This document shows positions 45,666 to 54,122 of a stretch of DNA of 64,000 bases, one piece after another (within the stretch, counting starts at the first letter, position 1; the number at the start of each line of letters is the position of its first letter). The notes beneath the pieces are model-generated. The model was not told the DNA's origin. It saw nothing but the letters and a program-made list of their open reading frames with translations, and did no database searches. This DNA is from Rhizobium sp. 18055 (GTDB lineage: Bacteria > Pseudomonadota > Alphaproteobacteria > Rhizobiales > Rhizobiaceae): assembly GCF_902706285.1 (NCBI RefSeq), contig NZ_CACSKD010000004.1:359710-423709 (forward strand), given 5' to 3'. A program made the position numbers and the translations under genes.

Positions 45666-45892
45666 CGCCCGCGTGTTGCGCCAGAGCTTGACGGAGCTTC
45701 TCTAATCGGCGGGGTAAGGTCAAGCTATTTGACCGTTGATCCGTTAGCCGAGGGAGCTTGAGCGAGCGCCCCCAATCGGCCAAACTGGTCATTCGCCGTC
45801 GCAAAAATCGGCCGCGAAACTCTTACTTTTGCGACAGATTTTCGCGACAAGAATCCTCAAACGCATTCGGGAAGGCCAGGTGCGCTGCAAAA

Positions 45893-46411
45893 TTAGGAGA
45901 CTTGCGACAGGTTATACAAGTAGGCGCTAATCACGCTCCGGCTCTTCAGTAAAAATTTTGAGCCAGTGAATGCCTCAAACAATTTAGAATGGGCCGCGAA
46001 GCAGCTCAAATTGTTGCGAAGGCGATATTCCGCGATCCATGTTATGAGCTCTTGGAATGCTTCATCGCTACCGCCGCCCTGTATGCCTCGGTCATTTACG
46101 TTCGCAATGCACTCCTCTTCTGGTAAGTCGATCCAGATTAAAGTCGTAGCTCGATGCAGGACGACATTCGCCAACCATCCGTACACGCCCTCCATCAACC
46201 AACTGTCAGCTTTTCCAGCCTCGGCGACCTCGTTCGCGACAAGCTGATTGTTGCGGGCTATTCCATAATTTCCAGGTTCCCACCGGAGATCATCGAGATG
46301 GATAGGGGAGCGGTGCAATAAATCGCCAAGCTCGCGGGCAAGCCACGTCTTTCCGCAACCGCCATTGCCGAAAATCAAGGTCCGGCGCAGATCGGAAGAT
46401 TTAGAATTCAA
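45893..46411 (-). CDS. P-loop adenylate-kinase-like NTPase
   Basis: A 172-residue protein with Walker A GNGGCGKTWLAREL near the N-terminus and a LIWIDLPEEECIANV segment as in DNA-topology-modulation FlaR/shikimate-kinase-like proteins. The start is taken as TTG 46411 (LNSKSSDLRRTL), which has AAGGGGAG at ideal spacing; a GTG 45 bases upstream is possible. Base composition is lower in GC than its neighbours, suggesting an acquired gene. The substrate is unknown. Confidence 0.65.
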   Translation of the reverse strand: MNSKSSDLRRTLIFGNGGCGKTWLARELGDLLHRSPIHLDDLRWEPGNYGIARNNQLVANEVAEAGKADSWLMEGVYGWLANVVLHRATTLIWIDLPEEECIANVNDRGIQGGGSDEAFQELITWIAEYRLRNNLSCFAAHSKLFEAFTGSKFLLKSRSVISAYLYNLSQVS

Positions 46412-46489
46412 AAAGCTCCCCTTCTTGTCGTCGCATAATCCCGAAACGTGCGACACATTAAGCGATTAAGACCTATCGCGTACCAGGAT

Positions 46490-47116
46490 TCAGAGTTTTG
46501 GCGACAGATCGGATCGGAGTTTCGCCAGCGTAGCAGACAGGGAGCTTCCTTCCAGCCACTGGACAGCGTTCCAGCCAGCCGCTCGTGCGGCCGCGATATT
46601 TTCAGGCGTGTCATCTATTAATAGCAATTGCTCTGCCGGGAGTCCTGAAAGGTTAGCTGCCTGTTCAAAGAAGGCACGATCGGGTTTGCGGATTCCCAAC
46701 GCTGCCGAATAGTAGATGCCATCACAATGGCCACCTAAGCCCAGCACCTCAATCAGATGCGCTGCCCTGAGATGTTCTTGGTTCGTCGCCAGATAAACTC
46801 GTTTTCCGGAATCGCGCTCCTGGCGGAGTTCTTCAAGGAGCTCGGTGTTCAGCCGCGCATCGTTTTCGAACCAATAGGCAACAAAATCATCGTAGGAAAG
46901 ATGCGGAGCTATCTTTGCCAAGGCGGGCTTTAGGCGATCGGCCAAACCGCAGCGCCCGATAACGATCTCGTTCCAGTACGGAATGAAGAACTCTCGCTGA
47001 AGGTCCGCGACTGAAAAACCTAAATCATCCTCGATGGTGGATGCCCACGGTCTCCCGTCCGAAGGACGGCCACAAACCAAGACACCATCTACATCGACCA
47101 TGAATGCGCTGATCAA
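46490..47116 (-). CDS. HAD-superfamily hydrolase
   Basis: A 208-residue HAD hydrolase. Motif I is FMVDVDGVLV (nucleophile Asp), motif II is in VYLATNQ, the Lys of motif III in GIRKPDRAFF and motif IV is LLIDDTPENI. The start is TTG 47116 with AAGGAGG upstream. It is probably a small-molecule phosphatase. Composition is AT-richer than the surroundings, as for the neighbouring P-loop gene. Confidence 0.75.
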   Translation of the reverse strand: MISAFMVDVDGVLVCGRPSDGRPWASTIEDDLGFSVADLQREFFIPYWNEIVIGRCGLADRLKPALAKIAPHLSYDDFVAYWFENDARLNTELLEELRQERDSGKRVYLATNQEHLRAAHLIEVLGLGGHCDGIYYSAALGIRKPDRAFFEQAANLSGLPAEQLLLIDDTPENIAAARAAGWNAVQWLEGSSLSATLAKLRSDLSPKL

Positions 47117-47264
47117 AACCGATTGCCTCCTTGTCGCGAAAATCCCGATCAAAACAACAGTTGTTTTCCTGACTTCTGCGACGTCGCAGAATAGCCAGTT
47201 TTGCGACGCCCACAATGCAGCGCTTGGCGATCCAGCCTTTATCGCTTCTCACACAAAGGGGGCT

Positions 47265-47815
47265 TGAACGCCTGTCCCCAGAATGAGGCTGCAGCTCCGT
47301 CGTTTCGCGGCCCGCGCTTCGCGCGGGGATCGGCATTTGGCCCTCCCATGATGAGGTTTCGTAGATGATGTGGCCCAATCTATGCTGCATCCTGATGACG
47401 GATCACCGGAATAAACGCCGCCACGAACTCACATCACCATCGTCCGCGAAGGACGTCTTCCGCCACTACGCGGAACCTTAAATTCTATCGCGCCTGTCAG
47501 GCCGCTGCAGGGGGTGTGTTTCGCTCTTTCGTCCAACGAAACTCGGAGCCGTCCACCCACATGCGATGCATGACGACCGCGAGCCTCCGCGCCAATGCCA
47601 CCTTGGCTTTCTTGCTGCCGTGCCGCTTAGCGATGTTCATCGCTCAAGCTTTCAGCCAACACCACTTCACCAAGCGCATCAATATGGATTGGGCAGCCTC
47701 GTAGAGCAGCCTTCGCATCATGGCATCTCCGCGTAGGGAAACATGCCAACGCTCGTTTCCTTGATGGAGACATCGAGACCGGCGTAATGTTTCATGGTTG
47801 CGCGCCTCTCTCTGA
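47265..47815 (-). mobile_element. Decayed IS110-family insertion sequence
   Basis: The transposase relic (47497-47795) is followed on the minus strand by a long 3' non-coding tail (about 47265-47496) of the sort seen in rhizobial IS110 elements, with palindromic GTCCTTCGCGGAC and a GGGGACAGGCG end. The boundaries are approximate because IS110 elements lack clear terminal repeats. Confidence 0.5.
47497..47795 (-). pseudogene. IS110-family transposase, internally deleted
   Basis: The frame starting at ATG 47795 reads MKHYAGLDVSIKETSVGMF, the typical IS110/IS1111 N-terminus (DEDD catalytic domain start). After about 19 codons the sequence jumps to another frame carrying the C-terminal domain: GDAMMRRLLYEAAQSILMRL, NIAKRHGSKKAKVALARRL, then MHRMWVDGSEFRW. 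Roughly 250 central residues are missing, and an in-frame TGA (47644-47646) replaces the expected Trp of KAWAM. It is non-functional. Confidence 0.8.
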
Positions 47816-47858
47816 TGATAAAGCGTAGCTGCGTCATACTGAGCGCATTTTATCATCA
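47813..47858. repeat. 10-base inverted repeat
   Basis: TGATGATAAA (47813-47822) and TTTATCATCA (47849-47858) are exact inverted repeats with a 26-base loop, at the edge of the IS110 relic and downstream of the LysR gene. It could be a transcription terminator for the LysR gene or a target-site structure. Confidence 0.35.
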
Positions 47859-47922
47859 GCCACCGACCGATGCCTCAGGTTTTCCGGTAGACCAGATTGG
47901 GGCACGGAGCCGATTAGCCCAT

Positions 47923-48816
47923 CTATGCTTGGCCGCTGGCGTGGCGCAGCAACCATTCCCTGACCTTGGCGACCGATTGCGCGTGCTTCGGCTTGCGCAG
48001 CGAAACGACGTAGAAATCCGATGCGGCCCGCATCGTCTTCGAAAATGCTGGCACGAGCCGGCCGGCTGCAAGGTCGTCGTTGACGAAGATGCGGCTTGCC
48101 AAGGCGATGCCCTGACCGGCAAGGGCCGCTTCGATCGCATGGGATGTCTGGTTGAACCGCACGCTTTTCGATGATGCGGTAGGCGCAGAACCCGGGATCG
48201 TCGCCGCGAATTCCGGCCACTGATTGTGGGTATCGTGGAGGAGCACGAAACGCGCGAGATCTGCGGGGACAAACATGCCAGCCGGCGGTATCAGCGCCGG
48301 GCTGCAGACCGCAACAAGCTCCTGTTCGAAGAGCAGTTCGGCCTGCAATCCCGGGGCAAATGGCGGCCGGGCAAGGCGGACGGCGATGTCCACGGCGTCG
48401 GACTGGAAGTTCGACACCCTCTCGCTGGCAAGGATGCGCATGTCCAGATCCGGGTGCGCAGCCAGGAAATCCGGCAGGCGTGGGATCAGCCACTTCGAGG
48501 CGAAGGTCGGCGTGATGCTGATCGTCAGGCGCAGCGGTTCGGGTCGGAGCGTCGATGTGGCCTCGGACATCAGCTCGAAGGCGCGGCGTATGCTGTCGGC
48601 GTAGCCGCGCCCGGCCTCGGTCAGCGCAAGGGCACGCGGCAGGCGGTCGAACAGTTTGAGCTCGAGCTCCTTCTCCAGTCCACGCACCTGCTGGGCCACA
48701 GCCGCCTGCGTGACGCCAAGCTCTTCGGCGGCAGCGCGGAAGTTGAGATGGCGCGCCGCGACCTCGAAGGCGCGCAGGCCATTCAACGGTGGAAGGCGGA
48801 AGAGCGGATCAGTCAT
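47923..48816 (-). CDS. LysR-family regulator, GcvA-like
   Basis: A 297-residue regulator. The helix-turn-helix region is FRAAAEELGVTQAAVAQQVRG; the start LPPLNGLRAFEVAARHLNF and the inducer domain are of the GcvA/AmpR-like group. It is divergent from the SDR gene at 48944, which it probably controls from the 127-base shared upstream region. Confidence 0.85.
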   Translation of the reverse strand: MTDPLFRLPPLNGLRAFEVAARHLNFRAAAEELGVTQAAVAQQVRGLEKELELKLFDRLPRALALTEAGRGYADSIRRAFELMSEATSTLRPEPLRLTISITPTFASKWLIPRLPDFLAAHPDLDMRILASERVSNFQSDAVDIAVRLARPPFAPGLQAELLFEQELVAVCSPALIPPAGMFVPADLARFVLLHDTHNQWPEFAATIPGSAPTASSKSVRFNQTSHAIEAALAGQGIALASRIFVNDDLAAGRLVPAFSKTMRAASDFYVVSLRKPKHAQSVAKVREWLLRHASGQA

Positions 48817-48943
48817 TCGATAGATTTTCTACTGATATATGCCAAGGGAATTGGCTCGAAGCGGGCTTCATGCAGTGATATCATAGGCGATCGAAGCTGA
48901 AAACACACTCGGCGTGGGCCGAATGACAGGAGAGGCGCGGATC

Positions 48944-49648
48944 ATGGCAGTAGAAAAAGTGGCACTGGTGACGGCCGGCGGTAGCGGCATGGGAGCGGAC
49001 GCTGCGCGGCGTCTGGTGGCCGACGGCTTCAAGGTGGCGATCCTGTCCTCGTCAGGCAAAGGCGAGGCACTGGCCAAGGAGCTTGACGGTGTTGGCGTGA
49101 CCGGCTCGAACCAGTCGAATGACGACCTGAAGCGCCTCGTGGATCTCGCCATGCAGGCCTGGGGGCGCATCGACGTGCTGGTCAACAGTGCCGGCCACGG
49201 TCCGCGGGCGCCGATCCTCGATATCACCGACGAGGACTGGCATAAGGGGATGGATGTGTACCTGATGAACGTCGTTCGGCCGACCCGGCTGGTGACGCCG
49301 ATCATGCAGGCGCAGAAATCAGGCGCGATCGTCAATATCTCGACAGCCTGGGCGTTCGAACCTGCCGCGATGTTCCCGACGTCTGCGGTTTTCAGGGCGG
49401 GACTTGCCTCCTTCACCAAGATCTTTGCCGACACCTACGCAGCCGACAACATCCGCATGAACAACGTTCTGCCCGGCTGGATCGACAGCCTGCCGGCAAC
49501 GGAAGAGCGCCGGGAATCGGTGCCGATGAAGCGCTACGGCAAGAGCGAGGAAGTCGCTGCGACCGTCGCTTTCCTGGCATCGCAAGGTGCGGGCTATATC
49601 ACCGGCCAGAACATCAAGGTCGATGGCGGGCTTGGTCGATCGGTCTGA
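48944..49648 (+). CDS. SDR-family protein without the YxxxK motif
   Basis: A 234-residue short-chain dehydrogenase-fold protein. The cofactor region is VTAGGSGMGADAAR, followed by NSAGHG and IVNISTAW, and it ends GYITGQNIKVDGG. Where the catalytic Tyr-x3-Lys should be, it reads PTSAVFRAGLASF, so both residues are replaced. It may be non-catalytic or use other residues. The start MAVEKVALV is preferred, with AGGAGAGG upstream. It is divergent from a LysR gene. Confidence 0.78.
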   Translation: MAVEKVALVTAGGSGMGADAARRLVADGFKVAILSSSGKGEALAKELDGVGVTGSNQSNDDLKRLVDLAMQAWGRIDVLVNSAGHGPRAPILDITDEDWHKGMDVYLMNVVRPTRLVTPIMQAQKSGAIVNISTAWAFEPAAMFPTSAVFRAGLASFTKIFADTYAADNIRMNNVLPGWIDSLPATEERRESVPMKRYGKSEEVAATVAFLASQGAGYITGQNIKVDGGLGRSV

Positions 49649-49760
49649 TCGATGTGGGCTACGGCTTCATCCGGAGCCGCGGCCATCCCGATCTTGCTGT
49701 TGCGGCGGTCGTATTGTCCGTTAAGGCGCCTCTTGCCGGTCTTCGGCGAGGGAGATATCA

Positions 49761-49797
49761 ATAGATAATATCTATCGGAATTTTTTTATTTATCTAT
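49761..49797 (+). promoter_or_regulatory. OxyR-binding site upstream of ahpC
   Basis: ATAG (49761-49764), N7, CTAT (49772-49775), N7, TTTT, N7, CTAT (49794-49797) matches three of the four tetranucleotides of the OxyR consensus ATAG-N7-CTAT-N7-ATAG-N7-CTAT with exact spacing. It lies about 80 bases before the ahpC ATG, and oxyR itself is encoded downstream of ahpF. Confidence 0.7.
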
Positions 49798-49875
49798 TTC
49801 ATTTATCGCCGGCACCTATTTATGTTGCGATGCGAAAGCGGTATTTCGCTTTGCAGCAATTCCACAGGAGCCTCC

Positions 49876-50439
49876 ATGTCCCTTATCAACACATCCATTA
49901 AGCCCTTCAAGGCGCAGGCCTTCAAGCAGGGCAAATTCATTGAAGTCACCGATGCCGACACCAAGGGCAAGTGGGCGGTATTCTTCTTCTATCCGGCCGA
50001 TTTCACTTTCGTATGCCCGACCGAACTCGGCGACGTTGCCGATCACTATGCCGAACTGCAGCGCATGGACGTCGAAGTCTACTCGGTCTCGACCGACACG
50101 CACTTCACCCACAAGGCCTGGCACGACAGCTCCGAGACCATCGGCAAGATCGAATACACGATGATCGGCGACCCGACCGGCACGATCAGCCGCAACTTCG
50201 AAGTGATGCGCGAATCCGAAGGCCTTGCCGACCGCGGCACCTTCGTCGTCGATCCTGACGGCGTCGTTCAGGCGATGGAAGTCACCGCAGAAGGCGTTGG
50301 CCGCAATGCAGCCGATCTGCTCCGCCGCATCAAGGCAGCGCAGTATGTTCGCGCGCATCCCGGCGAAGTTTGCCCGGCCAAGTGGGAAGAGGGCGAAAAG
50401 ACGCTCGCTCCTTCGCTGCACCTCGTCGGCAAGATCTGA
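49876..50439 (+). CDS. ahpC: Alkyl hydroperoxide reductase peroxiredoxin AhpC
   Basis: A 187-residue 2-Cys peroxiredoxin. The peroxidatic Cys is in [10 protein letters not shown] and the resolving Cys in GEVCPAKW. It reduces H2O2, organic peroxides and peroxynitrite, and is re-reduced by AhpF. The start [11 protein letters not shown] matches the enterobacterial AhpC N-terminus and has AGGAG upstream; an OxyR-like site precedes it. Confidence 0.97.
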   Translation: MSLINTSIKPFKAQAFKQGKFIEVTDADTKGKWAVFFFYPADFTFVCPTELGDVADHYAELQRMDVEVYSVSTDTHFTHKAWHDSSETIGKIEYTMIGDPTGTISRNFEVMRESEGLADRGTFVVDPDGVVQAMEVTAEGVGRNAADLLRRIKAAQYVRAHPGEVCPAKWEEGEKTLAPSLHLVGKI

Positions 50440-50454
50440 TCTTTATTTGACAAG

Positions 50455-50483
50455 CTGCCTTCCACCCTCGTGCTGGAGGGCAG
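50455..50483 (+). repeat. Hairpin between ahpC and ahpF
   Basis: CTGCCTTCCA (50455-50464) pairs with TGGAGGGCAG (50474-50483), a 10-base stem with one G-U pair and a 9-base loop. No T-run follows, so it is more likely an mRNA-stabilising or attenuating element than a full terminator; it could favour ahpC over ahpF expression. Confidence 0.5.
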
Positions 50484-50546
50484 CGACCAACTGCCATATT
50501 CAGCGCCTGTAACGGCCGCTGCCATTCATTTTTAGCGGAGTGTCTT

Positions 50547-52127
50547 ATGCTCGACGATAATCTGAAGTCCCAGCTGAAGAGCTATCTGGAACGCGTCGTT
50601 CGCCCGATCGCGATCACTGCTTCGGTCAACGACAGCCCCAAGTCGAAAGAGATGTCGGAGCTTCTGAACGAATTGGTGAAGCTGTCGGACAAGATCTCCG
50701 TCGTTGAAACACGCGATGACGGCGAACGCGCTCCCTCTTTTGCGCTGAATAGCCCGGGCCACGACATCAGCCTGCGCTTTGCGGGTATTCCGATGGGCCA
50801 CGAGTTCACTTCGCTGGTGCTCGCCCTGCTGCAGGTCGGCGGTCACCCGCCGCGCACCGAGCAGGCGATCATCGACCAGATCAAGGACCTCGACGGCGAT
50901 TTCACCTTCGAGACCTATTTCTCGCTGACCTGCCAGAATTGCCCTGATGTCGTTCAGGCACTGAACCTGATGGCGGTGCTGAACCCGCGGGTGAAGCACG
51001 TGGCGATCGATGGCGGGGTGTTCCCTGCAGAAGTCGCGAGCCGGCAGGTGATGTCGGTCCCGACGGTCTATCTCAATGGCCAGGTTTTCGGTCAGGGCCG
51101 CATGGAAGTCGAGGAAATCGTCGCCAAGCTCGATACCAATTCGGCAGCCCGCGCCGCCGAGCGTCTGAACAAGCGCGAAGCCTATGACGTGCTGGTTATC
51201 GGCGGTGGACCGGCTGGTGCTGCAGCTGCAATCTACGCCGCCCGCAAGGGCATCCGCACCGGCGTTGCCGCCGAGCGTTTCGGTGGTCAGGTACTCGATA
51301 CGATGGCGATCGAGAACTTCATTTCGGTTCGTCACACGGAAGGCCCGCAATTTGCGGCCTCGCTCGAAGAGCATGTGAAGGAATACGATGTCGATGTCAT
51401 GAACCTGCAGCGCGCCGAAAAGCTGGTGCCCGGCAAGGAGATGATCTCGGTCGAACTCGCCAATGGCGCGACGCTGCAATCGAAGACGGTGGTCCTGTCC
51501 ACCGGCGCCCGCTGGCGCCAGATGGGCGTTCCGGGCGAAGATCATTACCGCAACAAGGGTGTTGCCTATTGCCCGCATTGCGATGGTCCGTTGTTCAAGG
51601 GCAAGCGCGTTGCAGTCATCGGTGGCGGCAACTCCGGCGTCGAGGCGGCGATCGATCTGGCCAATATCGTCAGCCATGTGACGCTGGTCGAATTCGACAA
51701 CAAGCTGCGCGCCGATGATGTTCTGCAACGCAAGCTGCGCAGCCTGCCGAATGTCGAGATCCTGCTGTCGGCCAAGACCACGGAAGTGCTCGGCGACGGA
51801 CAGAAGGTAACCGGTCTTGTCTACGAGAACCGCATTGCCGGCCAGCGCCACACGGTTTCGCTCGAAGGTATCTTCGTCCAGATCGGTCTTCTGCCGAACA
51901 CCGAATGGCTGAAGGGCACAGTCGAGCTGTCGCCACGCGGCGAGATCATTGTCGATCACCATGGCCAGACCTCTGTGCCGGGCGTGTTTGCTGCCGGCGA
52001 CTGCACGACGGTCCCTTACAAGCAGATCGTCATTGCGCTGGGTGAGGGTGCGAAGGCATCGCTTGCCGCCTTCGACCACCTGATCCGCACGTCCGCGCCG
52101 GACGCGGATGCCGTGAAGGCGGCGTGA
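50547..52127 (+). CDS. ahpF: Alkyl hydroperoxide reductase flavoprotein AhpF
   Basis: A 526-residue NADH-dependent flavoprotein. The N-terminal double thioredoxin-like domain carries [13 protein letters not shown] binding is at [20 protein letters not shown], and the redox-active pair is YCPHCDG in the thioredoxin-reductase-like part. It reduces AhpC with electrons from NADH. GGAG precedes the ATG. It lies about 107 bases after ahpC and 22 before oxyR. Confidence 0.96.
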   Translation: MLDDNLKSQLKSYLERVVRPIAITASVNDSPKSKEMSELLNELVKLSDKISVVETRDDGERAPSFALNSPGHDISLRFAGIPMGHEFTSLVLALLQVGGHPPRTEQAIIDQIKDLDGDFTFETYFSLTCQNCPDVVQALNLMAVLNPRVKHVAIDGGVFPAEVASRQVMSVPTVYLNGQVFGQGRMEVEEIVAKLDTNSAARAAERLNKREAYDVLVIGGGPAGAAAAIYAARKGIRTGVAAERFGGQVLDTMAIENFISVRHTEGPQFAASLEEHVKEYDVDVMNLQRAEKLVPGKEMISVELANGATLQSKTVVLSTGARWRQMGVPGEDHYRNKGVAYCPHCDGPLFKGKRVAVIGGGNSGVEAAIDLANIVSHVTLVEFDNKLRADDVLQRKLRSLPNVEILLSAKTTEVLGDGQKVTGLVYENRIAGQRHTVSLEGIFVQIGLLPNTEWLKGTVELSPRGEIIVDHHGQTSVPGVFAAGDCTTVPYKQIVIALGEGAKASLAAFDHLIRTSAPDADAVKAA

Positions 52128-52149
52128 GGCTGGTCACCGTGATCGCACG

Positions 52150-53067
52150 ATGACGCTTCGCGAGCTGGAATATCTGATTGCCCTGGCGGATCACCGGCAT
52201 TTTGGCCGGGCCGCCGAGGCGTGTCTGGTCAGCCAGCCGACGCTATCGATGCAGATCAGGAAGCTGGAGGAGTATCTCGGCGCACCCCTGATCGAGCGCA
52301 CGCCGCGCTCGGTCATGCTGACGCCCTTTGGCGAGGATACCGTGTCGCGGGCGCGCCGGATCATGGGCGAGGTCGAGGAGATCAAATCGTCGGCCTTGCG
52401 TAGCCTCAACCCTGAGGTCGGTACATTGCGCCTCGGTATCTTTCCAACGCTCGGGCCCTATTTGCTGCCGCATGCGGTGCCGCGCATTCACAAGCAGTTT
52501 CCGCGGCTTGAGACGTTGCTGATCGAGGAAAAGAGCGATGCGTTGCTGGCGCGCCTGCGAAGCGGCAATCTTGATGCGGCTATCCTGGCGCTGCCGATCA
52601 ACGACGATCATCTCAACACCGAGTTTCTCTTCGAGGAAGACTTCCTGCTGGCTGTTCCGGGCGGCCACCCTCTGGCGAAGCGTCGGTCGCTGACGCTTGG
52701 CGAACTTGATCGCTACGATCTGATGCTGCTGGAGGAGGGCCACTGCCTGCGCGACCAGGCGCTCGATGTCTGCCGGCTATCCGGTGCCAGCGAGCGCACG
52801 TCGTTTCGCGCCACCAGCCTGGAGACGCTAAGGCAGATGGTCGGTGCCGAAGTTGGCATCACGCTGCTGCCGAAACTCGCAACCCTTCAACCGGCCTCCG
52901 GCAATGTCCGGCTGTTGCGCTTCGAGGGTATTGCGCCAAACCGGCAGATCGGGATCTGCTGGCGCAAGGGCTCGGCGATGAGCATCTTTCTCAAGAGCAT
53001 CGCGGAATTGTTGCGCGATGTTGCCGGAGAACTGCTCGCCGATGCGGCGAAGCTGTCGACCGACTGA
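52150..53067 (+). CDS. oxyR: Hydrogen peroxide sensor and regulator OxyR
   Basis: A 305-residue LysR-type regulator. The helix-turn-helix is FGRAAEACLVSQPTLSMQIRKL. The redox switch is visible as LLEEGHCLRDQALDVC, equivalent to Cys199 and Cys208 of E. coli OxyR. It activates peroxide-defence genes after disulfide formation. Placement just after ahpF, with an OxyR-like site in front of ahpC, suggests a feedback circuit within one locus. Confidence 0.93.
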   Translation: MTLRELEYLIALADHRHFGRAAEACLVSQPTLSMQIRKLEEYLGAPLIERTPRSVMLTPFGEDTVSRARRIMGEVEEIKSSALRSLNPEVGTLRLGIFPTLGPYLLPHAVPRIHKQFPRLETLLIEEKSDALLARLRSGNLDAAILALPINDDHLNTEFLFEEDFLLAVPGGHPLAKRRSLTLGELDRYDLMLLEEGHCLRDQALDVCRLSGASERTSFRATSLETLRQMVGAEVGITLLPKLATLQPASGNVRLLRFEGIAPNRQIGICWRKGSAMSIFLKSIAELLRDVAGELLADAAKLSTD

Positions 53068-53078
53068 CGCGGGCTTGC

Positions 53079-53606
53079 CTATTTCCATTCCCACAGGACA
53101 TTTGTCGAAAATGGGCGGGTCGCGACCAGAAGATCGGGACGGGTCAATTGGGCTTCGTAGGCGGTGGCATCGGCATCGCCATTGAGCCCGACGAACAGCA
53201 TCTTCATCGACGTCGCGCGCGGCTCGCCCTTTTTGCGATAGGAAAACTGAACGGCACATGTCGGGTATTCCCAGTTTGCCGTCAGCGTTTCGGCGAACTG
53301 CTCTTCGCCGAGCCCCTGCGCGCGACCGGTCGATGCGAGGAATTGCCCCAACCCGAAGAAGCCCGCAAAGACCCCATAGGCAGCCTGTTGCGGCATCTGC
53401 GTGCCCTGGCCGGTGGCCGTATCGCGCCGATAGAACAGACTGTCGACCTGGCCGCGCTGACGCTTCATGGCGTAGCTGATCAGGTTTTTCTGCGCCAGCA
53501 GCTCCATCGTCAGCTCATACGTCTGGTAGGCGGCCGCGTCGGTATGGAGATTGTCGATGCGTGCCTTCAGATCAAGGACGTAGTCACGGTAAAATGCGGC
53601 ACTCAT
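53079..53606 (-). CDS. Hypothetical protein, 175 aa
   Basis: No family is recognised. The protein (MSAAFYRDYVLDLKARIDNL...) starts with a helical, possibly coiled segment and is otherwise mixed, soluble and without signal peptide; it ends TNVLWEWK. The start ATG 53606 has GAGGAT upstream. It converges on oxyR with 11 bases between the two stops. Codon use is like that of the neighbours, supporting a real gene. Confidence 0.65.
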   Translation of the reverse strand: MSAAFYRDYVLDLKARIDNLHTDAAAYQTYELTMELLAQKNLISYAMKRQRGQVDSLFYRRDTATGQGTQMPQQAAYGVFAGFFGLGQFLASTGRAQGLGEEQFAETLTANWEYPTCAVQFSYRKKGEPRATSMKMLFVGLNGDADATAYEAQLTRPDLLVATRPFSTNVLWEWK

Positions 53607-53797
53607 CTGCAATCCTCTTCGCTTTCGGCGGCGTGGTAGCAGAAAATCGGAAAATGCCAAAGAGGATCGGCTGCCCTGCGCCGAAATGGTTAACTGGAGC
53701 AAATCTGCAACAGTAGCCGCGCGTTAAGCGCATGGCGCATAGCTGTTCTGCATAATTGTGCCTATCATTTGGGCGTGATTACTGTACGGTCAAATTA

Positions 53798-53955
53798 TCG
53801 AAGCAATGCACCTCCTCCCGCAGAGCTTCGACATTGCAAGCGACCTTATCCTCCTCCCAAGGGCGCTTGTGGGAATGGCAGCACTCCTCCTCCCAGCTGT
53901 CGTTCGGTTCTATTCGAAAAGCCTGCCGCACCTCCTCCCGCGGCAGGCTTTTTCG
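53798..53955 (+). ncRNA. Small RNA with four CCUCCUCCC anti-Shine-Dalgarno hairpins
   Basis: Four consecutive hairpins each display the identical nonamer CCTCCTCCC in the loop. Hairpin 1 has stem TCGAAGC/GCTTCGA (53798-53831), hairpin 2 CAAGCG/CGCTTG (53837-53869), hairpin 3 GGCAGC/GCTGTC (about 53879-53901), hairpin 4 GCCTGCCGC/GCGGCAGGC (53921-53948), the last followed by five T's as a Rho-independent terminator. The nonamer is complementary to Shine-Dalgarno sequences. This architecture is that of the cuckoo/alpha-r14-type RNAs known in Rhizobiales. The strand follows from the terminator; the 5' end and promoter are not defined. Confidence 0.85.
53921..53953 (+). terminator. Rho-independent terminator of the small RNA
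   Basis: A perfect 9-base stem GCCTGCCGC/GCGGCAGGC with loop ACCTCCTCCC is followed by TTTTT. Confidence 0.9.
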
Positions 53956-54122
53956 ATTCTGGGCCCAGCGCTGCGGTCTTTTGTGCTTTGACATCAGCCA
54001 GGCCGCTTATGCGGAAAAAATTTGCACGCCGCAGCAATCAGCAAAACATCGCCGCGTCACGGCGCAGCCCTCAAGGTGGGCGGGCCGCGATGCCCACGCT
54101 TGATCCTGGCCCTCATCTCTTA

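Noticed and set aside
45718..45734. Inverted repeat GGTCAA-N5-TTGACC after the aldehyde dehydrogenase gene
   Set aside because: Six-base arms and no T-run; too weak to call a terminator or operator.
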